Shown: positions 11,501 to 20,574 of the stretch, in pieces
Numbering within the stretch: the stretch's first letter is position 1
How the letters are laid out: every line of letters starts with the position of its first letter
Assembly: GCA_051530055.1 (NCBI GenBank)
Contig: CM121341.1
Span: 13,330,001-13,394,000, forward strand
DNA length: 64,000 bases
Direction: 5' to 3'
From: Neoechinorhynchus agilis
Taxonomy: Eukaryota > Acanthocephala
The notes under the pieces: model-generated
The model's input: only the letters and a program-made list of their open reading frames with translations
Told to the model about the DNA's origin: nothing
The model's database searches: none
Program-made: the position numbers and the translations under genes

Positions 11501-12704
11501 TACTAGGTTGGGTCTTTAATCCGGTTCATTTTAGGATACATTGGAAAAATCTTGGTTTTATTATAAAATCGTGCCTAAATGCAGTACATTAACAAGTTTT
11601 TTAAAGGAAGTGCCTCGAGGATATGGCTTTTCAATATCATGGTATTTTGCCAATATGAACCGTACTGCCGATCAAAAGGGCAAATTAATATGCGAATCGG
11701 CTTGTTTAAATGTCGCGTATACGCCTTCAACTATCTTCTCAGTGATCACTAAACCATTTTTAATAGCTCAAACCGTAAAAGTTCTTATGGAACAAAGGGT
11801 AGATCATTGCTCTTATTGATCTTCCACTGCAACCAAAAGAAGAATTTTCTTTGAGTTTAGAATCTTGATACTTTTACAATGCGCGACTACCGGATCGCCT
11901 CGACCTAACGCAGTCATCCCTCTCGAGTATAGTGTCCATTTTCTGCTGGTCCGATTTTTTCCACTAAAGCCATTGGTTTGACGAAGTGCGTCTCGTCTCA
12001 GTCAATAACACACGTCACTTTTAAAGCATACCCCTGCCTTATTTCCACGCCGGACTGTTTTAATTCCACTGCTATATTTGTAATGACCAGTTGGTATAGC
12101 AAGTTCATCGTGGAAAACCTAACGATGTACGACATCCAGAAAAGGTTTGTTATTGTTTGAAAACCGCATTAAAATTCTCGAATTTCGCAATTTTACAGAC
12201 GTCGTCTAACACCAATAACGGGTGGTTCCAATATTCCATCTCTTAATCAACTTTTTGCTAAATTTGGAATTGAATTGGGGTGAGTTTTTGTTGTTACTCT
12301 TTTCCGCTTACATTTATCTTTTTAAAGTGAACATAATATTTACATAAATGAGGTTCGATTAAAGGACGGATTTCTATTCGGAAATGGAATAATTCGATTT
12401 CCTAAAGGCGGTCATTTAATAACGAAAAATCTTTCACGCATCTCTGTGTTTATAAATCAAAAGCACCAACCAGAGTTCAGCGTTTCGAAGGCAAAAGAGC
12501 AAATCGCTGTAATCGGCTGGACAAAAAAGCCTCCGTTTATATTTATTCATACAGATGTAACCTCTGTAGACTCGTCTTACATGGATAGAGAAGGTCAGTA
12601 TAAAAGATAAAAGCTTTAAATTCTAAAGCCTTGTTTTCAACCTTGAAGATGCGTTAAATTTTGTAATCGACCGGATCGATGCGTTTACACGTGATTGCCC
12701 TTAA
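8484..12704 (+). CDS. MBTPS1: Site-1 protease / SKI-1 (subtilase of the Golgi)
   Basis: Membrane-bound transcription factor site-1 protease, a subtilisin-type serine protease that cleaves SREBP and ATF6 in the Golgi lumen. Exons: 8484-8654, 8701-8955, 8999-9115, 9538-9605, 9660-9914, 9954-10127, 10176-10320, 10371-10511, 10824-11097, 11152-11224, 12070-12144, 12199-12279, 12328-12593 and 12649-12704. These sum to 2151 bases, 717 codons, in frame throughout. The triad is visible: Asp in SVIDSG, His in GTHGCRINEI, oxyanion Asn in SAVGNDGPS and Ser in TGTSVSAA. The family-specific NCPLMFPYCSQP and PPRSKRILWDQYH are present. The ATG at 8484 gives a signal-like segment (FRYVLYAVLCTFV); 8466 and 8592 are alternatives. 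The protein is short of the roughly 1050-aa vertebrate form: no prodomain and no C-terminal membrane anchor were found. The junction 11224/12070 is not GT-AG (see the insertion entry). Confidence 0.85.
11217..12069. mobile_element. Insertion bounded by 8-bp direct repeats in the protease gene
   Basis: AATTCCAC occurs at 11217-11224 and 12062-12069. Removing one repeat plus the 837 bases between them joins YISENSTA to IFVMTSWYS without a frame change, matching the family's continuous sequence. Near the ends lie imperfect inverted repeats, CAGTTCTGCGTG at 11227 and the reverse complement of CAGTCCGGCGTG at the right. The segment is thus a DNA-transposon-like insertion with an 8-bp target duplication. 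If spliced at the repeat it reads AG...AC. It contains decayed ORFs and a block (11395-11550) related to 18375-18650. Confidence 0.65.
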
Positions 12705-12969
12705 AGCTTTTATCCTCTGTTCAAGTACACTTAAACAATCCATGGCCTATTCTATCCGCTTACGTACGCTCGCATAAGGGTTGTACGTTTGTGGCACTTT
12801 GGAACTTAATGTTCAATTACGACACTTGGTGCGTTCAGTTTTAATGAAGGCGATTGAATGGGTTGGGTTCATCTAGCGAATGTTGAGACGAAACCCTATT
12901 TCTTTACTACAGCCTTTAAAGTCGTGGCTGTATCGATTCTTAGACGACTTTTGTTCGTTCTAACGCCGC

Positions 12970-13569
12970 ATGAAACAGTTCTGCACTCGTTATTGTGGCA
13001 CATCCGTCGCAAATGGGTGCACTAGACGTGGGTTTAAAATCGAGGTACACGGCTCAATTTTGACGACACCCGATTTTTTGTCTAGTAAGCGATTAATGCA
13101 AATTAGAAAGCTAAAATGGGTTTGTTATATTAACTTTGACCGTGTTTTTGTACACAGGGGAGTACTTGTAAAATTTCGTTATTGAAACAATTTAGGGACG
13201 ATTGGACATTCGTTGGCTCTTTGAAGATCTTGACTAAGGAGAATTTTACACACATCAAGTTTGAGCATAATAACTGGGGAAAAACTATTAATGTACGAGC
13301 ATTGCTTTAAATTATCGGAAAAACCTGAAGTAAACGAATTGCCATTTATTACAGCTTAAAAACCTTTTAATTAGAAAGTTCCAGCCTATTTTTGTACGTG
13401 ATCCAACTTACATGTTATTCGCCATAAAATCTTTTAGTACCCGACGCTAACGTTGATACAAATGGGAGAAATTTGACTTTGTACTTCATTCAGCACGAAG
13501 ACTCGCACGAATCACTAGAAAAAGCATTTAAAACACTTATATTTACGGAATCTTATATGTATATATAGG
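12970..13569 (+). CDS. Unidentified exons upstream of the Y-box gene
   Basis: Several plus-strand stretches look exonic. One at about 13195-13291 reads DDWTFVGSLKILTKENFTHI and is flanked by CAATTTAG before and GTACGAGC after. One at about 13440-13569 reads VPDANVDTNGRNLTLYFIQH, then DSHESLEKAFKTLIF, and ends in TAG. An ORF at 12970-13185 (MKQFCTRYCGTSVANG) may supply earlier codons. I cannot join these confidently or name a family. They are likely the end of a small gene between the protease and Y-box genes, or possibly additional C-terminal exons of the protease. Confidence 0.35.
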
Positions 13570-13766
13570 TCTAATTTTGGTATATTTCAATAATTTTTTT
13601 CTATCCTTGTTTCGCTTATGACCTTTTTGGCGTGTGTCATCCTTGAGATGTTCTTAAACGAAGAATGACGAGAGTGTGTTAACAATATAAATAATATCGC
13701 ATAACTCCATTCCTTGCCTGTTTAGATTTATAATCAAAATTCGTCTGTGTTAAAATCCTATTTCAG

Positions 13767-14756
13767 ATGACTCATAACCAACAGCGATTCACTCACCATC
13801 ACCACCAACAGCAACCATTGGAAGTTGTTCGTCAGAGACCAGTTCAATCAGGAACGATGCATCCTTCTCTACGAAAGCCTATGATGGCTAGAGCTGTCAC
13901 TGGTCGTGTAAAGTGGTTCAACGTTAAGCGAGGCTATGGATTCGTAAACAGAGACGATACACACGAGGACGTCTTTATTCACCAAACGTCCATAATCCGC
14001 AATAATCCTAATAAGTATTTAAGAAGTGTTGGTGACAATGAGCCTCTTGTATTTGACGTAGTCAAAGGAGAGAAAGGAATGGAGGCGGCTAATGTCACCG
14101 GCCCAAACGGAGCGCCGGTTCAGGGTTCAAGATACGCAGCAGATCGTCCTCAAAGAGAGTTCGGACCACGTCGTGGTCAACTGTATGGCTTCTATAGGAA
14201 CAGAGCCGCTTATAATGGAAACAGCCAAACGAACCAAATACAAGCAGCTCCCATGATGTACCCTCCGCCAGCATTTGTGGCAAACACAGCCGCTGCGGCT
14301 TATTTCTACCATCATCTTTACCAACAAGGAGCGCAGTTCAATCAGGCTCAATTGGCACCGCATTACTACATGGGTATACCACCCAATCAGATAAACGGAT
14401 ACCAAACGACGGACGAAGGCCTTTGCATTTCAACAACGGCCCCAATAGTTAACGATTATGTCAATTCACCGCTTAGTACTTCCGCAAATGATTCAGCGAC
14501 ACCTCCACTTCCAGATATGCCGGCACCGATGGTAACACCTCCAAGCCACCACTTGAACAATAATAATACGGCTTATTTCACGCCGCAATCTAGATCTCAA
14601 AGAGGCAGAGACCAGCAACGTAATGGGTTGAACAACTCTCATCATTCATCAGGTCATAGGCAATCGCGGGGGAGAGGACGTCGGAGTCGCAGACGTCGAT
14701 ACAATGGCAGGGGTGCTCGAGGATCTGCTCCATTACCGGGCCAAGGAACCCAATAA
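13767..14756 (+). CDS. YBX1: Y-box / cold-shock-domain RNA-binding protein
   Basis: Binds single-stranded DNA and mRNA and packages untranslated mRNPs; acts in nucleus and cytoplasm. The single-exon frame encodes 329 aa. The cold-shock domain occupies about residues 43-115, with RNP1-type [17 protein letters not shown] and RNP2-type [10 protein letters not shown], ending [16 protein letters not shown] as in animal Y-box proteins. The tail has Gln/Asn/His-rich low-complexity sequence, then a strongly basic [16 protein letters not shown] segment, the usual Y-box organisation though less regularly alternating than in vertebrates. The sequence just before the ATG, CCTATTTCAG, is an excellent 3' splice site. 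A 5'-UTR intron or spliced-leader addition is therefore likely directly at the start codon. Confidence 0.93.
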   Translation: MTHNQQRFTHHHHQQQPLEVVRQRPVQSGTMHPSLRKPMMARAVTGRVKWFNVKRGYGFVNRDDTHEDVFIHQTSIIRNNPNKYLRSVGDNEPLVFDVVKGEKGMEAANVTGPNGAPVQGSRYAADRPQREFGPRRGQLYGFYRNRAAYNGNSQTNQIQAAPMMYPPPAFVANTAAAAYFYHHLYQQGAQFNQAQLAPHYYMGIPPNQINGYQTTDEGLCISTTAPIVNDYVNSPLSTSANDSATPPLPDMPAPMVTPPSHHLNNNNTAYFTPQSRSQRGRDQQRNGLNNSHHSSGHRQSRGRGRRSRRRRYNGRGARGSAPLPGQGTQ

Positions 14757-15630
14757 ATGCGAGCGACGATTTTGTGCCAGAAACGTGTTTGTAGCATTAG
14801 TTTTCGTGTTCGGTGTTTCTGTGAGTGATTTACGTGAGTGAAAGGGACTTGTAAATTGTTCAATGGTAAATGGAAGATCTTAATGGGATTATTTTTGCGT
14901 TGGTATGTTCGCTCAAGAGGTATTCTGATTTTCGACATTCAATTCAAAGATTTGAGTTTTCCAAAATATTGAGTACTAAAAGCGATAAATGCTTGTTTTT
15001 ACTTGTAGCGTCTAAAATCACAACACGAATTTATTGCTAGCGTGCCATTTCTATGGGTCATTTTATCCCGATATCTAGTAGCGCGTTTTCGTTGAAGCTG
15101 TTAAGACTTAACCTAGTAATGATCGCCAATTTCAATCTTAAAATATAAACCGTCATCTTCGTAAAGTATTAAATGCCTTCTGTGCGAGTAGAATTTTCTC
15201 TTGTTGTACTCAAATCCGTTTGTGTGATTCTCAATACGTAAGGCTACGACTTGAGACGAGGAAGTGCTCAGATTTGGATTGAAAACGGTTTCTTAGGCAA
15301 TCATCTTGATTGTTAGCGCGACATATAGTTTTTTATTTCTTAATGTTAATAACTTCGAACTTATGGGCAGCCATGGAAGTTGATAAATCGTGCTACAACA
15401 CAACTTTGAAGCTAAAAATTACATGGGTTTAAGCGATTTCAACGCTGCATAAGTTATGAAAGTAAAATGGTAACAAACCTCATTAAAAATAGAAATTAAT
15501 TAGTGAAATCACATTAAATATTTGACATTTATCTCGTGTATAAAACGGCATTAATCTTATTGAAGAGAATTTACTACTTCAACTAATCGAAACTGTTATA
15601 AAAATTAAAGTAATTACACTTCATTCTAAG
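14757..15630. other. 3' UTR / intergenic, no gene seen
   Basis: AT-rich sequence between the Y-box stop and the next start. No ORF with a family signature and no obvious repeat. It is presumably the Y-box 3' UTR plus the upstream region of LRRC57. Confidence 0.5.
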
Positions 15631-16863
15631 ATGGGAAATGAAATTCAGCATCTCAGATCAAAAGAAAGTCGCAAAATCGAGGAGAGGATACAAAGGGCAC
15701 AGCAAACCGGAATTCTACAAGCTACCTCCATGAAATTGCATAAGGTGAGCCGAATATTTCTTCACTAAAAATATCGTATTATAGGTTGTTCCAATAAAAC
15801 TCTCGGTAGGGGAAACATTGCGACATATTGATTTAAGTCGAAATTCGATTAAAAATGTAACAGTCGAGTTCATGCGGTCGATTCCCAATATCCGCCATTT
15901 AAATCTCAATTCAAATTTGATAGGTATGGATCTTTCGAGGGATAAAGGGATTAAATATTCCCTAACCACAACGAAAACAATTAGTTTATTGTATAATAAG
16001 GCCCAAACTGTCATATGTCATTTTGATTAAAGCGATCAATTCACATTTGCTTTAAATATGAAAAGATTTGAGACCAATAATCTAAACATTATAATCCAAA
16101 TTTCCTATGGATTTCCTTTCCCATTCGGGCATTCTTAAAGATCACCAAGATGTTTTGTTTAACATTTTCTCACGTTTCAATCGCTTTGACCTCTATTTTC
16201 GCGAGAAACCCAATTACTTTGAATGCGTTAAATGTGTTTGGATTAAAACTTGGGAACAATTAAAAGGCTTTTCGTTAAAATATAGAAACATTCGTTTGCT
16301 TGGATACCCTAACAAAACTAGAGGAACTTTCTATTCGAAACAACAGACTGATCAAAGCGCCGGAAAATCTGCCAATATGTCTCAAACGACTTGACATTTC
16401 TTCAAACCGAATAAGATCGCTTTCACCTCTGTTTCATTTGACGAAGCTTGAGGAATTAAACGCGGACAACAACACCATAAATGCCGTTCAGGACGGGGTC
16501 GTGATCTTAGAAGCATTAGTGAACCTAAGTTTAATAAACAACCAAGTTGGTTTTCGTTGCGTCCTTCATTTTTTCCAAAAAAAACACAGGTTGAGAACTT
16601 ATCACCGTTGATTGGAAGGCTGTCAAAACTTCGAACACTTAAATTAGACAATAATAAGCTAAAATGTTTAGCCGAGGAAGATATATTGGTGAAATCGGGA
16701 ATTTGTCAAATCACAGGACTCGATTCGAACCCATTAGACAAACCATTTCATGAAATGATCGGATATGACGAGGTTTTCCAACTTGGACTTAATCTCAAGA
16801 CTTTACATTCTTCCTTTTTAGTACATGGAAAGACACACTGCCATGAAGTTGAAAGGATTGTGA
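15631..16863 (+). CDS. LRRC57: Leucine-rich repeat protein LRRC57
   Basis: A small LRR protein of unknown biochemical role. Exons 15631-15744, 15785-15923, 16286-16545, 16590-16772 and 16822-16863 give 245 aa (the human form is about 239). The N-terminus MGNE fits an N-myristoylation site, as in LRRC57, and RAQQTGILQ matches the family's conserved ETAQKTGVFQ. LRRs follow: LRHIDLSRNSI, IRHLNLNSNLI, LEELSIRNNRL, LKRLDISSNRI, LEELNADNNTI, LVNLSLINNQ and LRTLKLDNNKL. The end is SGICQITGLDSNP then GYDEYMERHTAMKLKGL, the diagnostic LRRC57 tail; the final exon is only 14 codons. Introns are 40-49 nt except intron 2 (362 nt). The ATG directly follows TTCATTCTAAG, a possible 3' splice site. Confidence 0.9.
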
Positions 16864-17371
16864 ACTTTCATACGATTGCTAATAATTTTATCTTTTTGTC
16901 TCCTTCCTAACCGGAGTGTTACAAGCTGGATTTCTTTTTGCCGCCTGTTATTTTTAAATGCACATTTTATTTCTTGACATTGACTCCCAGTGTTTGCACT
17001 CTTGTGCTCCTCTCATAAAAGCGAATTATTCTTTCCAATAAAGCACATTTAACGGTTTTTACTGCCGCCTCAGTGTCGATTAGATTTATTTACAACTTTG
17101 ATAAAGGCACACGATTGTGCCGAAATATCGGAATCAATAAATTCTTTTAATTTTTCCGCCATATAAGAACAAATACATACCTAAAATCTATATGGCAAGA
17201 AAGGTAACAACTCGTTGCAATTAACATGTATAAAATTTTATAATTGCACGTTCCACTTGTTTTTTATATCTAAAAGCAGTAAATGTTGCCAGAAATGTGA
17301 TATTCACATAACCTACCCTCTCAATGTAGTCACTAAAAGAGTGCCTAATTTGCAGTACGTAAATTAAAGAT
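16864..17371. other. Intergenic with a degenerate PLE end
   Basis: No gene. At 17098-17131 the sequence TTGATAAAGGCAC-ACGATT-GTGCCGAAATATC resembles the PLE 3' ends elsewhere (stem GGCAC/GTGCC followed by GAAATATCGG and an AATAAA-like run). It is probably an isolated, decayed PLE terminus. Confidence 0.45.
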
Positions 17372-17445
17372 GGATTTTGCCGGAAATTGAATCCGGGACC
17401 TCATGCACTTTAAGCGAGAATCATACCATCAAGCCTGACAAAACT
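17372..17445 (-). pseudogene. tRNA-Pro-like relic
   Basis: On the minus strand, GGTATGATTCTCGCTT followed by GAGGTCCCGGATTCAATTTC closely resembles the D-arm, anticodon arm and T-arm of animal tRNA-Pro. The acceptor arms AGTTTTG and CAAAATC pair in five positions plus one G-T. The D-arm is shortened, the anticodon region reads TTAAAGTG where AGG, TGG or CGG is expected, and the T-stem has mismatches. A decayed tRNA gene or tRNA-derived repeat is likelier than a working tRNA. Confidence 0.4.
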
Positions 17446-17734
17446 TTGGCTTAATCGAAAATTTTAATTGAATTCCAAAGTAATAGACCCGATTTTTTTC
17501 AGTAGGTCAAATTTTACATGGGAGTCGTTGCAAAAAGGCCGTGTTTCTTGATTGAAATTTTTGTTTTTATGGAGATATTCATCGTCCCTTATAGCAGTGC
17601 CCACATACAGCCCGCGAGCTGATTTTAAATAGCCCGCCAGAGCTCAAGGATCTGCTGGAAAAATTTTCAAGTCCATTTAGTTTTGTTTTTCGAGAAAGTT
17701 TTTCTCTTCCTTTTTTAGCAGTAATAAGGTCTAT

Positions 17735-17945
17735 TAAAGAAACAAACTGACGATCTGATACAATAACCGCCGTCCGCAAAATCTTAGCATCGCTCCTTCC
17801 TCGGATGACGCTATCACGATAGCATCATAGCCTCGTTGTTTTGCAAGCGAGATATTTGGTCACAGGAAAAATACACCTGTTCGTGCGTCGGCGATCGTTT
17901 CTCTCAATTTCTTCGAGAGATCCTGGAGCAGAGTGAGTGCCAGGA
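17735..17945 (-). pseudogene. REL retroelement C-terminus, minus strand
   Basis: The minus strand reads ALTLLQDLSRKLRETIADAR, then TGVFFL, and after a stop LAKQRGYDAIVIASSEEG and LRFCGRR. These align with the last about 60 residues of the other REL copies (LSRKLRETTNDARAVVFL and SVIATAEEGEELQFCGRR at 33552-33712). It is a short decayed fragment, and its 5' edge runs into the inverted-repeat cluster. Confidence 0.65.
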
Positions 17946-18092
17946 TCTCTCGAAGAAATTGAGAGAAACGATCGGCGAGAGATCCTGGCACTCACTCTGC
18001 TCCAGGATCTCTCGAAGAAATTGAGAGAAACGATCGGCGAGAGATCGTTTCTCTCAATTTCTTCGAGAGATCCTGGAGCAGAGTGAGTGCCG
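17893..18092. repeat. Cluster of four alternating inverted copies of a REL scrap
   Basis: A unit of about 48 bases, GCACTCACTCTGCTCCAGGA then TCTCTCGAAGAAATTGAGAG, appears four times in the orientations minus, plus, plus, minus (about 17893-17940, 17941-17985, 17989-18037 and 18046-18092). The unit is itself REL coding sequence (residues LTLLQDLSRKLRET). The cluster could fold into long hairpins and looks like serial template switching at one spot. Confidence 0.85.
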
Positions 18093-19127
18093 AGCTACCA
18101 AGCGCTCCATACGTCTCTACTCCGAAGGGGACAAAATAGTGGCCCCATGCTTATATACAAGACACCGAAGGAATGCTGCTCTTGGCGGTCAATAATGTGG
18201 GATGAAGAGTAGGTCTGATTGTATTATTGATAGCAAATAACGATTTTCCAATGGTGTAACGGTGGGTGTATTATTAAAATCCCGATGCCGTTCCTCTAGA
18301 AATTGAAGAAATGGAGACCGCGGCGGGTATATTCATGGCATTTATTGATGCATAACCTAGTTTTCTCTTTTTCAAAAGTGAAATTATAATAACAATACGT
18401 TTTGTTGTTCAAAGAAGAGGATCCATGCATCTCTGGGTTCTCATAAACACAGAACTCGCGAGCATTCGATTTCTGATAGGTTAAATGAATGTAGTTGTTT
18501 ATTATGGCGTGGATGGCGGATCCCTTCGAGTGGGAAAGTTGGCTATCATTGGTATAGGAGAGTTTGGTTCATTTCTGGTCATAATATCCGAGAATATTAG
18601 ACAGTATGGGAAAAGAATCCTGAATAGAGGGCGTGGATGCCTCAGGTGAATATCGACTTTGTTCCCATTCTCAATGAGGTAATCTTATGAACATTCTCTA
18701 CGGTCGTGTCTTGGATCACTGTAAGTCTTATCAATATTAAGTGCTACATTTTGAAATCTCGCTATCCTGATGAGGAAACTTAGGAAATTCTTCTAATGAG
18801 CCAACAGCGTTCGAAGCCGTCTGATTCGTTAATCTCAGTTAAAATCATAGATGTTAAGAGATGCATAAACGTACCAAACAAAACTAACAAAATTTACGAG
18901 TGATGCATTTAGGTTTTTAAATTTGCTGGTCCCGTTTGATGGCGATTAGAATCTACGTGATTAACAGGGTATCGGTTTGTAGTCTTTATTTTGTGAAGGA
19001 TGCAAGAAGGGGATTAGATTTCATGACTCGATTTTAGACGTCGCTCATACAAATGAAGGATTTTGCATAAAATGCATAAATTCAATGTGGAGTTAGGAGG
19101 AAACACGTTCTTTATACCAAAACCTTG
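18093..19127. repeat. Decayed dispersed repeat (family shared with 11395-11550 and 29880-29985)
   Basis: From about 18375 the sequence GGATCCATGCATCTCTGGGT parallels GGACCCATGTACTTCTGGGT near 29921, and GTTGTTTATTATGGCGTGG at about 18496 parallels GTTGTTTATTTTGGAGTAGG near 11453. The similarity extends to in-frame residues (VVYYGVDGGSLRVGK against VVYFGVGDGSARVEK), so the family once had coding capacity. No intact gene remains and I cannot name the family. The remainder of the interval has no other feature that I can support. Confidence 0.45.
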
Positions 19128-19601
19128 TCAATAATCCGAAGTCCGTTTCCTATTATTGATGGCCTTACCGAATCCTCCACGACCAGGATCGAAATCCTGC
19201 CGATACTCATCTCTCACTTGACCCCCACTTCGACCTCGTCCGTATTCTCTTCCACTAGCATACCCAGCATCCCAGTCGGTTCGAATTATCCGGTTGTCCA
19301 ATCGGGTTGCGTTAATATACCGCATTGCATCCTCAGCGTCGACTCGGTCGTAGTATTCAACAAAACAAAAACCGCACGGAGTCTGATTGAACTTGTCGAG
19401 GCCCATTATTACGCGACGAACGGGCCCAGCTCTGGAGAACAATTCGTAGATCTGTTCTTCATTCGTTACAAAGGCGAGATTCCCAACGTAGAGTGTAGTG
19501 CTCTTCTTTAAAGCATCTTCTTGCTCGGTTTTCGAACCCTGATAACGATTGTCTCTATATTGACTGAGAGCTATCGATTTTTCGCCGAGAAAAGCCGCCA
19601 T
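19128..19601 (-). CDS. NCBP2: Nuclear cap-binding protein subunit 2 (CBP20)
   Basis: The small subunit of the nuclear cap-binding complex. It binds the m7G cap of nascent RNA polymerase II transcripts with CBP80 and supports splicing, 3' processing and export. The intronless frame encodes 157 aa; human CBP20 is 156. An RRM spans about residues 36-115, with RNP2 TLYVGNLAF and RNP1 CGFCFVEYY. The cap-stacking N-terminal part YRDNRYQGS is kept, as is the C-terminal tail [20 protein letters not shown], then [14 protein letters not shown]. The ATG follows ATTTTCGAG. The neighbours are repeats, so it stands alone. Confidence 0.95.
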   Translation of the reverse strand: MAAFLGEKSIALSQYRDNRYQGSKTEQEDALKKSTTLYVGNLAFVTNEEQIYELFSRAGPVRRVIMGLDKFNQTPCGFCFVEYYDRVDAEDAMRYINATRLDNRIIRTDWDAGYASGREYGRGRSGGQVRDEYRQDFDPGRGGFGKAINNRKRTSDY

Positions 19602-20574
19602 CTCGAAAATTTCGTTTAATAAACTCGGTTAAAGCGACAAAATATACGTTTTACCGTATACTAGAAACAAATGAAATAAAAAGTAAAGAAATTCAATGTT
19701 AAGAAAATTTTGAACTACTTTTTAAATGACTCACTGATCTCTTGACCATCGCCAGTGCAAAATTCATCACAACCAACACAACTGCTTGGTTACATCCGAT
19801 AAGCTGACAAGGAAGAGCAAAGAAATGCGTCATCGTAGTCAATTGGTCACATTTTACCATTCGTCGTTCTTCCGCAATTGCGTTCGTCACCGATTTTGCG
19901 AGGTAAACTTTGTTTTTGTGAAAAAATACCGAATTCAACAAATTACTTCATTTTTTTCCGCCATATGGAAACGGCACGGACAATACAATTTTTGATTTAA
20001 GAAGTTTAATTCGCGTTAAGAATAAAATCAATGTCATAGCCACCCCCTTACGCTGGCGGCACCTCCACGTAGGCTCCGTCATTTTCAGCGCCGACTCTCC
20101 TAGGGTCCATAAAGTCTCCGGTCAAAAGGGAACAAAGTTGAAATCTGTAACTATCTATATTTTAGAAATCACTTTTGCTCCGCTGCTATATGGCGGATCG
20201 CCTCTTTTTATACCAAAGATGTTTTGACACAACGCTCTCTAACTCAAAAATTGAATAATAATCAACGAGACTTAAAGGAATAAATTTTAAAGGTATTGCG
20301 CTTGTGGGAAAGTGTAATTTGCGAGCCCTATTTCCGATTTGATTGAAATTGAAGACTTCCGACCGAACGTGACTCGTAGGATGTCATTTAGACGCTCGAG
20401 GGAGAATGTGTGTTCCGTTGTTTTCGGAGGAAAATTCGACCGAAAACAATCGCTGAAGAAGATCTGAGATAGTGGATCGAAATATCAAATCAATAAATTC
20501 TTAATTTCATTTATCTCTCCTATCGACAAATAATTTATATTATCTCAATTTCCATCCTTTCATAATATCTCTAG
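19602..20574. other. Intergenic with a PLE terminus
   Basis: No gene that I can support; overlapping short ORFs at 19699-19995 lie on both strands without family signatures. At 20453-20486 CTGAAGA, an imperfect stem and GAAATATC precede an AATAAA-type run. This is the same arrangement as other PLE 3' ends in the window. Confidence 0.5.

Noticed and set aside
14095-14938. Minus-strand ORFs over the Y-box gene
   Set aside because: Antisense shadows of a conserved sense gene.
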